64,000 nucleotides of DNA from DATATV01 sp035551355 (lineage in GTDB: Bacteria > Actinomycetota > Actinomycetes > Mycobacteriales > Pseudonocardiaceae). Location of the stretch: NCBI GenBank assembly GCA_035551355.1, contig DASZNF010000058.1, positions 19,177 through 83,176 of the forward strand, read 5' to 3'. The position numbers and the translations under genes were made by a program. The notes under the pieces are model-generated. The model had not been told where the DNA came from. It made no database searches and saw only the letters and a program-made list of their open reading frames with translations. Shown piece by piece: positions 13,278 through 21,219 of the stretch (positions within the stretch are counted from its first letter, which is position 1; every line of letters starts with the position of its first letter).

Positions 13278-14696
13278 ATGACGTTCGTCGGGCGGCATCG
13301 GGAGCTGGCCGCGCTGGCCGGGACCCTGGCCGAGATCCGGGCCGGGATCGGCGCCGACCGGCCCGGGCGCTGCCTGATCCTGCACGGCCGGCGACGGATC
13401 GGGAAGTCGGCGCTGGTTGAGGAGTTCCTGCGCCGCGCCGACGTGCCCGGCGTTTTCCACACCGCCGACGCGGGCCCGGGCGGGGACCCGGTGGCCGAGT
13501 TCGCGACCGCCGTCGCCGAGTCCACGCTGCCGGAGGCGGACGTCTTCGCCGACGCGGTGCCCGGCAACTGGGCGGCGGCGCTGCGGCAGCTCGCCGGCAT
13601 CCTGCCCGATGACCAGCCCAGCGTGCTGGTCATCGACGAACTGCCCTACCTGATGGACGAGGCGGGCGCGTTCGAGAGTGTGCTGCAGCGCGTCTGGGAC
13701 CGGGAGCTCTCCCGCAGACCGGTGCTGCTCCTGCTGATCGGCTCCGACCTGGCCATGATGGCCGCGCTGAACTCCCACGGCAGGCCGTTCCACCAGCGCG
13801 GCATGGCCATGCCGATCGGGCCGTTGAATCCGGCCGACGTGGCCGCCATGACCGGCCTGGAGCCCGCGTCGGCCATCGACGCGGCGCTGGTCACCGGCGG
13901 CCTGCCGATCGTGTGTTCCCGTTGGCGCGCCGGGGAATCCGTGCGCGCGTTCCTGGTCCGGGAACTGGCCAACCCGGTCAGCCCGCTGCTGGTGTCCGCG
14001 CAGCTGTCGCTGGCCGCCGAGTTTCCCGAGCACACCCAGGCCCGCGCGGTGCTCACCGCGATCGGCGCGGGCGAACGGACCTTCACCAACATCGCGCGGG
14101 CCGCGGGCGGCATCGCCCACTCCACCCTCAGCCGGGCGCTGGAGTTGTTGATCAGCAAGGGAATCGTGGCCGGCGAGCTACCGCTGAGCACCGAGCCGAG
14201 CAAGGAGCGCCGGTACCGGATCACCGATGCCTATCTGCGGTTCTGGCTGGCCTTCCTGGGGCCGCATCTGGCCGAGATCGACCGGATGCGCTCGGATCTC
14301 ACCCTGGCCCGGATCGAGGCGCGCTGGACCACCTGGCGCGGCCGCGCGGTCGAGCCGCTGGTGCGCGAATCGCTGGCCCGGCTGCTGCCCGCGCGCGGCA
14401 TCCCGGTCGCGCCCGCGGTGGGCGGCTACTGGACCCGGAGCAACGACGTGGAGATCGACATCGTCGGCGCGGACCGGGCGCCGGTGGCCAACCGGCTGCT
14501 GTTCCTCGGTTCCGTCAAATGGCTGGAGCACAGCGCGTTCGATCAGCACGATCTGGTTGCCCTGCAACGACATCGCGACCGGATCAGCACCGAGCCGGTG
14601 CCACTGCTTGCGGTGTCCCGGTCCGGGGTCGGCACCCGGAAGCTGGATGCCGCGTTCGGCCCGGCCGACCTGCTGACCGCCTGGCCGGCCGGGTGA
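13278..14696 (+). CDS. Archaeal-type P-loop ATPase with DUF234 nuclease-like C-terminus
   Basis: The 472-residue protein starts TFVGRHREL and has Walker A HGRRRIGKSALVEEF (about 37-50), Walker B SVLVIDELPYL (about 114-124), a winged-helix region near FTNIARAAGGIAHSTLSRAL and a C-terminal DUF234 region. DUF234 has a PD-(D/E)xK-like core; here DVEIDIV and GSVKW could be the acidic pair and Lys. The family is common in archaea and scattered in bacteria, and its function is unknown; roles in DNA handling or defence have been suggested. ATG at 13278 with AGGTGGG upstream is preferred to the GTG at 13254. It interrupts the block conserved with M. tuberculosis, so acquisition by transfer is possible. 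Confidence 0.78.
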   Translation: MTFVGRHRELAALAGTLAEIRAGIGADRPGRCLILHGRRRIGKSALVEEFLRRADVPGVFHTADAGPGGDPVAEFATAVAESTLPEADVFADAVPGNWAAALRQLAGILPDDQPSVLVIDELPYLMDEAGAFESVLQRVWDRELSRRPVLLLLIGSDLAMMAALNSHGRPFHQRGMAMPIGPLNPADVAAMTGLEPASAIDAALVTGGLPIVCSRWRAGESVRAFLVRELANPVSPLLVSAQLSLAAEFPEHTQARAVLTAIGAGERTFTNIARAAGGIAHSTLSRALELLISKGIVAGELPLSTEPSKERRYRITDAYLRFWLAFLGPHLAEIDRMRSDLTLARIEARWTTWRGRAVEPLVRESLARLLPARGIPVAPAVGGYWTRSNDVEIDIVGADRAPVANRLLFLGSVKWLEHSAFDQHDLVALQRHRDRISTEPVPLLAVSRSGVGTRKLDAAFGPADLLTAWPAG

Positions 14697-14751
14697 CGCT
14701 TCGGCCCGGTTGTCGCCGATGCTGAGAAAGACCCGGGGCCTTGTGACCCGG

Positions 14752-15456
14752 TCAGGGGAGGGTGTGTGTGGTGCGCTCGGTTTCCGCGCGGGCGGCCAGT
14801 TTCGTCTGGTCGGGGTGGGCGCACTGGACCAGGGCCGCGCCCGAGGACAGCACGGACAGCAGGCCGGTCAGCACTGCATCCGGATCCGCCCAGTCCATTG
14901 TGGACATGATTCGGGAGTCGGCGGTGAAGTTGTGGTGGGCGGCGCGGGTCTGGGCCTCGGCGATGGCGTGGTCGACGGTGTAGTCGGCCAGGGCCAGGGT
15001 GTCGCCGGAAACCGGCTGCCAGGGCTGGAAATCGTCGCCGAACACGCGGATTTCGTTGAGATAGTCAAGGATTCCGGCCGGCGGTTCGCCGGTCAGACCG
15101 CGGCCCAGCGGGTCCAGCGCCACCGCGGCGACCAGCTCCGCGCCCTCGGCTTTTGCTTCCGGCGCAACGAAAGCGACCGCCGCACCGGCCGGTTCGGTGA
15201 CCACCCGGGCTCCGCACCACCACGCGCCCAGCAGCACGCCGACGGTCTGCCAGTGCGCGGGCAGCGCCACCGACACCGGCATCCCCGGCTCCACATCGCA
15301 CTCGTCGCGCAGCCAGTTCGCCGTCTTGGCCGCCCAGTTCGCCACGGTCGCCCGGGACAGCTCGACCCGGCTGCCGTCCGCGTCGTCGTACTGGGTGATC
15401 AGCGGCCGGGCGGGCAGGCCCAGCAGCGGGCGGAACAGTTTCTCGGTCAGGCTCAC
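14752..15456 (-). CDS. TIGR03089 family protein (adenylate-forming-enzyme-like fragment)
   Basis: The 234-residue protein resembles the N-terminal part of AMP-binding enzymes (VEPGMPVSVALPAHWQTV, LLGAWWCGARVV) but lacks the ATP and AMP motifs of active synthetases. Actinobacteria carry this stand-alone family next to an LCP gene, as with Rv3268 beside Rv3267 in M. tuberculosis. The function is unknown. The GTG start at 15456 has CACACT 7 nt upstream and no ribosome site, so it may be leaderless. It converges with the DUF234 ATPase. Confidence 0.8.
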   Translation of the reverse strand: MSLTEKLFRPLLGLPARPLITQYDDADGSRVELSRATVANWAAKTANWLRDECDVEPGMPVSVALPAHWQTVGVLLGAWWCGARVVTEPAGAAVAFVAPEAKAEGAELVAAVALDPLGRGLTGEPPAGILDYLNEIRVFGDDFQPWQPVSGDTLALADYTVDHAIAEAQTRAAHHNFTADSRIMSTMDWADPDAVLTGLLSVLSSGAALVQCAHPDQTKLAARAETERTTHTLP

Positions 15457-15509
15457 GCCGTCCAGTGTGCCTCAGGCGGCTTCGCCCACGCAGAACGCAC
15501 TCGGCCGGC

Positions 15510-17021
15510 TCAGTCCACGCAGCGCGTGCCGTCGACGGTCACCGGCGCGGTCGGCTCGTTGGCCGCTCCGGCCGGAGCGGCCGGGGCGGTGGCGGCGGGC
15601 GCGGACGTGGGCGCGGCGGGCACCGGGCTGGTGTGCGGCGCGGTCGCGGGCGTGGAGGTCGCCGGGGTGGCCGAGCCGACCAGGCTGGCCACGAACTGGT
15701 GAACCTGGTTGAGGTCCACGCTCACGATGCTCTGCCCGCTGGGGCTGCGCGCGTTCGTGTTGGTCACCGGGATGGTGACGAATTCCACGTTCCCGGACAC
15801 CAGGCTCTGCGCCTGCTCGATCAACGTGAGCAGATCCAGCCCGGGATCGGTGACCAGCGACTTGTGCACCGTGTCCATCAGCCCGGCCAGCGCCGAGGGG
15901 TTGGCCAGCACCCCGGCGGAGAGCATTTTCTTGGCCGCGGCGGCCAGGAACACCTGCTGGCGCACGATCCGGTCCAGGTCGCCGTCGGGCAGGTTTTCCC
16001 GCTGCCGCACGAAGGACAGCGCGTCCGCCCCGGAGATCAGGTGCTCGCCGGCCGAGAAGTTCGACCCGGAGTCCTTGTCCGAGGTGGCGTGCTTCAGGCA
16101 CACCGGCACCCCGCCGATCGCCTTGCTCAGCAGGTAGAACCCGTACAGGTTGACCTCGGCGTAGTGGTCGATGCGGATCCCGGTCAGGTTCTGCACCGTC
16201 TCGATCAGCGCCTCCTGGCCGGCCTGGCCGCCCTGCGCCTCGATGTCGTGCTGACTCATGCCGGAACCGGCCAGCGCCGAATCCTTGCGTGCCTTGGACA
16301 GCCCGTACGCGGAATTGATCTTGTTCGGGCCGATGCCCGGGATGTTCACGTAGGTGTCGCGCGGAATCGAGACGGCGTAAGCCTTTCCGCCGTTCTTGGG
16401 CACCCGCAGGATCATGATCGTGTCGGTGTTCACCCCGGCGTCCCACTGGGTGCGCAGCTGGGTGAGCACGCTGGTGGGCAACTCGTTGCCCTGGGCGTCG
16501 GTGCGGCTGTCGCTGCCCACCAACAGGATGTCGGTGGCCCCGTCGTCGGCCGGCGGCGCCGGGGCGGTGCTGGCTCCGATGTCGTCCTGCCCGCTGTTGA
16601 CCGCGGACAGCGCGTCGGTGGTGTTGGTGTTGGCCTTGAACTGCTCCAGGGTGAACCAGGCGACGCCGGTGGCCACCAGGGCCAGCGCGGACACCACGGC
16701 CACCACCGTGCGACCCAGGATCACCCCGCCGCGCTTTCGCCGCTGGACCGGCACCACCTCGGTCGGCGCATCGTCGTCCTCGATCGCGGCGGAATCGGGC
16801 GTGGCGGAATCCGGCCTGGCGGAATCGGGCGACGCGGAATCCGGTTCGGCGGGCCCGGCGGCGGCGTCCCCGGCCGCGGCCGAGTCGATTGCGGCCGAGC
16901 CGGTTGCGACCGAGCCGACCGCGGTGGGGTCGGTCGTGGCGGGTTCGGGTTCGGGCTCGCCGGGTGGATTGTTGTCGGCGAACCAGTCGACGTGCTCCGG
17001 CCGTTGTTCGTCCTCGTCCAC
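15510..17021 (-). CDS. LytR-CpsA-Psr (LCP) ligase, first copy
   Basis: LCP enzymes transfer glycan chains from a polyprenyl-phosphate carrier to peptidoglycan; in mycolata they attach arabinogalactan. This 503-residue protein has an acidic N-terminal tail with EPDSA-type repeats, a membrane anchor at about 101-123 and an extracytoplasmic LCP domain. Conserved stretches are LLVGSDSRTDAQG, VSIPRDTYVNIPGIG (catalytic Arg/Asp), INSAYG and NLYGFYLLSKAIGGVPV. A Ser/Thr/Pro/Ala linker leads to a C-terminal DGTRCVD motif, shared with the second copy (DGTPCVN). GTG 17021 has GGAGGG upstream. It follows the second LCP gene by 61 bp on the same strand. Its place next to rmlD matches M. tuberculosis cpsA (Rv3267). 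Confidence 0.92.
   Translation of the reverse strand: MDEDEQRPEHVDWFADNNPPGEPEPEPATTDPTAVGSVATGSAAIDSAAAGDAAAGPAEPDSASPDSARPDSATPDSAAIEDDDAPTEVVPVQRRKRGGVILGRTVVAVVSALALVATGVAWFTLEQFKANTNTTDALSAVNSGQDDIGASTAPAPPADDGATDILLVGSDSRTDAQGNELPTSVLTQLRTQWDAGVNTDTIMILRVPKNGGKAYAVSIPRDTYVNIPGIGPNKINSAYGLSKARKDSALAGSGMSQHDIEAQGGQAGQEALIETVQNLTGIRIDHYAEVNLYGFYLLSKAIGGVPVCLKHATSDKDSGSNFSAGEHLISGADALSFVRQRENLPDGDLDRIVRQQVFLAAAAKKMLSAGVLANPSALAGLMDTVHKSLVTDPGLDLLTLIEQAQSLVSGNVEFVTIPVTNTNARSPSGQSIVSVDLNQVHQFVASLVGSATPATSTPATAPHTSPVPAAPTSAPAATAPAAPAGAANEPTAPVTVDGTRCVD
16786..16845 (-). repeat. 15-bp tandem repeat, 4 units, in the LCP N-terminal tail
   Basis: Units start at 16786, 16801, 16816 and 16831 around GCGGAATCSGGC. 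In the coding frame they give PDSAS, PDSAR and PDSAT pentapeptides in the cytoplasmic tail before the membrane anchor. Confidence 0.92.
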
Positions 17022-17082
17022 CCTTGTGCCCTCCCCTTGCGGTCCCGGTGACCAGGCTATCGTGGCCCGCCCGGTTCCCGGG

Positions 17083-18489
17083 TCAGTTCACACAGGGTGT
17101 CCCATCTGCGGTGATCACCTGACTGCCGTCGGCGGTGGTGTCGGTGGTGTCCGACCCGTTCGTGTCCGTCGGGCCGGTCGAACCGATCGCGCCGGAGCCG
17201 GTGCTGGGCGTGGTCGGGTCGGCCGCGGTGTCGGTCGGCGTCGTGGCGCCGGGCGTGTCGGCGCTGCTGGTAGCCCCCGCGGGGGTGACGCCGTCGGTCA
17301 TCAGTTCGCGCACGAACTGCGCGACCTTGCTCTGACTCACCTCCAGCATGTCCGCGCCGCCTACGGTGATGCCGCCGCCGGTGGGGATGGTGAGGAACTG
17401 CACCGCGCCGCTGGACAGGCCCTGCATCTCCTGCGCGAAGGTGAAGATGTCCCAGCCGGAGCTGATGGTCACCGCGCTCTGCACCGCGCTGATCAGACCG
17501 TCCAAACGCGACGGACTGGCCAGCGTTCCGGCGGAGAGGATCTGTTTCGCCAGTGCGCCAAGGAAAACCTGCTGCCGCACGATCCGGTCCAGGTCGCCAC
17601 CGGGCAGGTCGTGCCGCTCGCGCACGAAGTTCAGTGCCTGCACTCCGCTGACGGTCTGCTCGCCGGCCGGGAAGTGGGCGTGCGTCTGGTCGTCGTAGGT
17701 GGCCGCCTTCAGACACACCTGCACCCCGCCGACCGCCTCGGAGAGCTGGTAGAACCCGTACAGGTTGACTTCGGCGTAGCGGTTGATGGTCACCGCGTCG
17801 CCGATCAGGTTCTCGATGGTGGCCACCAGGTTCTGTCGGCCCGACTCCTTGGCCTGCACCTCGATCTGTGCCGCGTCGGTGTGGCCCTGCGCGCGCAGCT
17901 GGTTCTTCTCGGCGTTGTAGGCGTAGGCGAACGCGGAGTTCAGCCGGTGTTTGCCGTAGCCGCCGGCGATCTGCACGTAGGAGTCGCGCGGGAAGGAGAT
18001 CGCGGTCGCCTGGCCGCCGCCGGCCGGGATGTGCACCAGGATCATCGTGTCGGTGTTCATCTCGCCGGTGTCCGGGCCGGCGTTGAGCATGGTGAAATCG
18101 CTGGCGGGCAACGGGTTTCCGTGCGCGTCGGTGCGGCTGTCCATGCCGACCAGCAGGATGTTCTGGTCGGTGGTGAGGGTCGGTGCGGTCAGGCCGGCGC
18201 CTGCGCCGTCGGTGGGCTGGCTGCCCGCGGTGTCGAACACATTGGTGGTGGCGATCCCGTTGTTGAGGTACTGCGCGCCGCGCCACGCGTAGCCCGATCC
18301 GGCCAGCACGGTGACCGACATGATCACCAGCGCGGTGCGGCCCGCCCCCCGGAAGACCTTGCCCAGTAACGACGATCGCTGCTGGGGCACCACCGGATCG
18401 AGCACCTCGGTCGGCGCTTCCAACTCGGCTGGTCCGACCACTTCGGTCGGCTCCTCGCGTGCGTCATCGTCAGTCGTGTCGACGTCCAC
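17083..18489 (-). CDS. LytR-CpsA-Psr (LCP) ligase, second copy
   Basis: The 468-residue paralogue has an acidic N-terminal tail, a membrane anchor at about 47-68 and the LCP core: ILLVGMDSRTDAHG, ISFPRDSYVQIAGG, LNSAFA, NLYGFYQLSEAVGGVQV and FVRERHDLPGGDLDRIVRQQ. A Thr/Ser/Asp-rich tail ends in DGTPCVN. GTG 18489 is preceded by GGAGGT at good spacing. It is the promoter-proximal gene of the LCP pair and is divergent from rmlD over a 133-bp region with the palindrome ATACGTAT. Two tandem LCP genes suggest two polymers or partial redundancy. Confidence 0.92.
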   Translation of the reverse strand: MDVDTTDDDAREEPTEVVGPAELEAPTEVLDPVVPQQRSSLLGKVFRGAGRTALVIMSVTVLAGSGYAWRGAQYLNNGIATTNVFDTAGSQPTDGAGAGLTAPTLTTDQNILLVGMDSRTDAHGNPLPASDFTMLNAGPDTGEMNTDTMILVHIPAGGGQATAISFPRDSYVQIAGGYGKHRLNSAFAYAYNAEKNQLRAQGHTDAAQIEVQAKESGRQNLVATIENLIGDAVTINRYAEVNLYGFYQLSEAVGGVQVCLKAATYDDQTHAHFPAGEQTVSGVQALNFVRERHDLPGGDLDRIVRQQVFLGALAKQILSAGTLASPSRLDGLISAVQSAVTISSGWDIFTFAQEMQGLSSGAVQFLTIPTGGGITVGGADMLEVSQSKVAQFVRELMTDGVTPAGATSSADTPGATTPTDTAADPTTPSTGSGAIGSTGPTDTNGSDTTDTTADGSQVITADGTPCVN

Positions 18490-18622
18490 CCCGACTTACC
18501 TCCACGGCCCCAAAAGATCCCACCTGATCTCACTGGTTAATACGTATGGCAACGTCGGGAGGTTGCGTCAAACGTGTAAAACTTCAGTTTCGACGAGGAC
18601 TTCGCGGACGAACGGGGCAGGA
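18490..18622. promoter_or_regulatory. Divergent promoter region between LCP pair and rmlD
   Basis: This 133-bp spacer is A/T-richer than the genes and holds ATACGTAT (18540-18547), GTTAATACG and GTGTAAAAC. It must contain the start signals for the minus-strand LCP pair and plus-strand rmlD. Individual -35/-10 boxes cannot be assigned with confidence. Confidence 0.5.
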
Positions 18623-19552
18623 ATGCGGGCAAACAGGGCGAACTCGGAGCGGCTGGCGCTGCTGGTTCCGGGTGGCCGCGGGCAGTTGGGCGCGGACCTG
18701 GCCACCGCCGGTACCCGGTTCGGCACGGTGCGTGCCCCCGGTTCGGCCGAACTCGACATCACCGATGCCGCCGCGCTGGATGCCGCGATCGTCGAACTGG
18801 TCGAACAAGCCCGGGCGGACCAGGCCTCTCCGGTGGTCTGCAACGCGGCCGCATACACCGCGGTGGACGCGGCCGAGTCCGATGTGGATGCGGCCGAGGC
18901 GGTCAACGCGACCGGGCCGGGACTGCTGGCCGCGGCCTGCGCCCGCCACGGCGTGCCGCTACTGCACGTGTCCACCGACTACGTCTTCCCCGGCGACGCC
19001 GACCGCCCGTACGAGCCGTCCGACCCGACCGGGCCCCGCTCGGTGTACGGGCGCACCAAGCTGGCCGGGGAGTCGGCGGTGCTGGCCGGGGCGCCGCGGT
19101 CCTGGGTGGTGCGCACCGCCTGGGTGTACGGCGCGACCGGCGGCAACTTCGTGAAAACCATGGCGCGACTGGAAAAAGACCGGCCGGAGCTGTCCGTTGT
19201 GGACGATCAGCACGGGTCGCCGACCTGGTCGTCCGATCTGGCCGGCGGGCTGCTGGAACTGGCCGGGGCGGTGGCCGGCGGGGACGGGCCGGGGCAGCGG
19301 GTACTGCACTGCACCAACGCCGAGCAGACCACCTGGTTCGGCCTGGCCCGGGCGGTGTTCGTCGAACTGGGCGCCGATCCGGAACGGGTGAAACCCTGTA
19401 CCACCAAGGACTTTCCGCGCCCGGCGCCGCGCCCGGCCTACTCGGTGCTGTCCGGCGCGGCGTGGCGGGCGGCCGGGTTGACCCCGCTGCGCCCGTGGCG
19501 CGCCGCATTGACCGAATTCCTCACCCGGAATCGGGATATGCTCGCCTCCTGA
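18623..19552 (+). CDS. rmlD: dTDP-4-dehydrorhamnose reductase (RmlD)
   Basis: RmlD makes dTDP-L-rhamnose by NADPH reduction, the last step of the rhamnose pathway. The 309-residue SDR protein has VPGGRGQLGADL near the N-terminus, CNAAAYTAVDAAE, STDYVFPGD, the catalytic Y-x-x-x-K in VYGRTKLAGE, and VRTAWVYG. ATG 18623 is preceded by GGGGCAGGA. The frame is open upstream to 18311 but that part overlaps the LCP gene. Rhamnose is used by the wbbL product encoded downstream. The place next to the LCP genes and near wbbL is as in M. tuberculosis (Rv3265c-Rv3267). Confidence 0.94.
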   Translation: MRANRANSERLALLVPGGRGQLGADLATAGTRFGTVRAPGSAELDITDAAALDAAIVELVEQARADQASPVVCNAAAYTAVDAAESDVDAAEAVNATGPGLLAAACARHGVPLLHVSTDYVFPGDADRPYEPSDPTGPRSVYGRTKLAGESAVLAGAPRSWVVRTAWVYGATGGNFVKTMARLEKDRPELSVVDDQHGSPTWSSDLAGGLLELAGAVAGGDGPGQRVLHCTNAEQTTWFGLARAVFVELGADPERVKPCTTKDFPRPAPRPAYSVLSGAAWRAAGLTPLRPWRAALTEFLTRNRDMLAS

Positions 19553-19569
19553 ACTCCGGGAGGCAGCCC

Positions 19570-20106
19570 ATGGCGTCTGAGGAAGTCCGGACGGTGGCGG
19601 TGCGCCGCCACGTCATCGACACCGATTCGCCGTTCGCCGAGGTGCTCGACGGCCTCTATGCTGGTATCGGCCAGCCGGATCTCCCGGCGTTGTTCGCCAA
19701 GATGGCGGCCAGTACCACGTACGCGGAATACCGCGAGCTGATCGCCGAAGCGGCCGGTGGTTCCGGCCTGCTGCGTTTCCTGCACCTCGACCAGGGCGCG
19801 GCGCTGGCCAAGGACCCGGATCCGGGTGAGCAGGCCGGCCGGAAGCTGGTCCGGATCCTCGCCGGCAATCCGGTCACCATGACCAGGATGACCCGGCACG
19901 TGCCCGGGATCGGTTCCTACGTGCCGGTCACCATCCTGGTCGAGGAACGGGCCGGCGGCGGCACTCGCGTCTCCTACGACACGGTGGCCAGCTCGATCGC
20001 CCACCACGAGAACGCGGACGCGTCGGCGGTGGCCGACCGGCTCGACGCCAAGGTGCTCGACCTGGTGCGCCGCGCGACCGGTGTGACCGAAGCGCGACCG
20101 GTGTGA
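19570..20106 (+). CDS. DUF302-domain protein
   Basis: The ATG at 19570 follows rmlD by 17 bp, with CGGGAGG upstream. The 178-residue protein has a short leader region and then a DUF302-like segment (LVRILAGNPVTMTRMTRHVPGIGSY, PVTILVEER, TRVSYDTVAS). DUF302 folds are small alpha/beta proteins of unknown function, often in lipid or redox contexts. No signal peptide is visible. The last codons and the stop lie in a short GACCGGTGTGACCG repeat, so the C-terminus has probably been remodelled by it. Confidence 0.72.
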   Translation: MASEEVRTVAVRRHVIDTDSPFAEVLDGLYAGIGQPDLPALFAKMAASTTYAEYRELIAEAAGGSGLLRFLHLDQGAALAKDPDPGEQAGRKLVRILAGNPVTMTRMTRHVPGIGSYVPVTILVEERAGGGTRVSYDTVASSIAHHENADASAVADRLDAKVLDLVRRATGVTEARPV

Positions 20107-20119
20107 CCGGTGTGACCGA
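20073..20119. repeat. Short repeat (GTGTGACCG) across the DUF302 stop codon
   Basis: GCGACCGGTGTGACCGAA at 20073-20090 recurs from 20093, and GTGTGACCG occurs four times by 20119. The TGA stop (20104-20106) is part of one unit. Confidence 0.85.
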
Positions 20120-20120
20120 A

Positions 20121-20136
20121 GGCTGAGGGCTCAGCC
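20121..20136. terminator. Hairpin between DUF302 and convergent glycosyltransferase
   Basis: GGCTGAG (20121-20127) pairs with CTCAGCC (20130-20136) across 2 nt. It contains the stop codon of the minus-strand glycosyltransferase and follows the DUF302 stop. Confidence 0.5.
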
Positions 20137-21219
20137 GCTCACCAGTCGGTAGGCGTCGACCGTGGTTTCCGCGCAGCGGCGCCAGGTGAAGCCGGAGGCG
20201 TGTCCGCGCCGCGCGGCCAGCACCTCGGATGCGGGCGGCGACTCCAGCGCGTGCGTCAGCGCGGCGGCCAGCGCCTCCGGATCGCCGTAGGGCACCAGGC
20301 TGGCCTGGTCGCCGGCCACCTCACGCAGCGCGGGCACGTCCGAGCAGACCACGGGCACGTTGCAGGCCAACGCTTCCAGCACCGGCAACCCGAATCCCTC
20401 GTCCCGGGAGGGCAGCACGACCGTGGCCGCGCCTGCCACCACGCTGCGCAGATCGACCTCGGGCAGGTATCCGGTGCGCACCGTACGACCGTCCATACCG
20501 GACGGTCCCGGTCCGGTCAGCACCAGCGGCGGCAGGCTGGGTGTGGAGGCGTGTGCCTTGCGCAGGAAATCCAGTCCCTTGCGCGGCCCGTCCGCGCCGA
20601 CGAACAACAGATACTCGGCGGGCAGGTTCAACCGGGCGCGGAGTTCGTCGCTGGGCGGGTGGGCGGCGAACCAGGCCGGGTCCACGCCCAGCGGGGTCAC
20701 CATCACCCGGTCCTCGGGCACGCCGAGCCGTTCGCGCACCGCGTCGGCGACCGCCCGGGTCGGCGTGCACACCACCCCGGCGCGCTGCGCGGACCGGCGC
20801 ACCAGAGTGGGCAGCTCGCGGTCGCCGGGCGGCAGTTCCTCCGGCGCGTCAAGGAAAGCCAGGTCGTGGATGGTCAGCACGCCACCCGCGTGCAGGGCCA
20901 CCGGCAGCACGAAGTTGGTGCCGTGCACCACATCGGAGAATCCGGCGATAAGTTCCACCGGCGGGAACGAGGAGCGCAACCAGCACTGTCGCAACAGATT
21001 CGCCGAACACGGCAGTCCGCGGGCCCACACTCCGTGTGGCAGCACCGAGCGCAACGCCCGCCAGCCGCGCAACGTGAACGCCACCGCGCGAATGTCCACA
21101 TCGGACCGGGAGGCGAGTTCCTCGGCCAGGGCCGCGGTGTAGCGGCCGACGCCGGTGCGTTGCCCGAGTAGCGGCGTGCCGTCGATGAGCACCCGCAGCC
21201 GGCGGGGGCTACGCACCAT
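20131..21219 (-). CDS. GT4-family glycosyltransferase
   Basis: The 362-residue GT-B protein starts VRSPRRLRVLIDGTPL with GTGVGRYTAAL, and has VLTIHDLAFLD, the hinge segment LLFVGADGPRKGLDFL and the E-x7-E motif in DEGFGLPVLEAL. It should transfer a sugar from an NDP- or GDP-donor to a glycan or lipid acceptor at the cytoplasmic membrane; donor and acceptor are unknown. ATG 21219 overlaps the end of the upstream bifunctional glycosyltransferase by 11 bp, so the two are coupled. The frame is open further upstream, but the short N-terminus fits the family. Confidence 0.85.
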   Translation of the reverse strand: MVRSPRRLRVLIDGTPLLGQRTGVGRYTAALAEELASRSDVDIRAVAFTLRGWRALRSVLPHGVWARGLPCSANLLRQCWLRSSFPPVELIAGFSDVVHGTNFVLPVALHAGGVLTIHDLAFLDAPEELPPGDRELPTLVRRSAQRAGVVCTPTRAVADAVRERLGVPEDRVMVTPLGVDPAWFAAHPPSDELRARLNLPAEYLLFVGADGPRKGLDFLRKAHASTPSLPPLVLTGPGPSGMDGRTVRTGYLPEVDLRSVVAGAATVVLPSRDEGFGLPVLEALACNVPVVCSDVPALREVAGDQASLVPYGDPEALAAALTHALESPPASEVLAARRGHASGFTWRRCAETTVDAYRLVSG

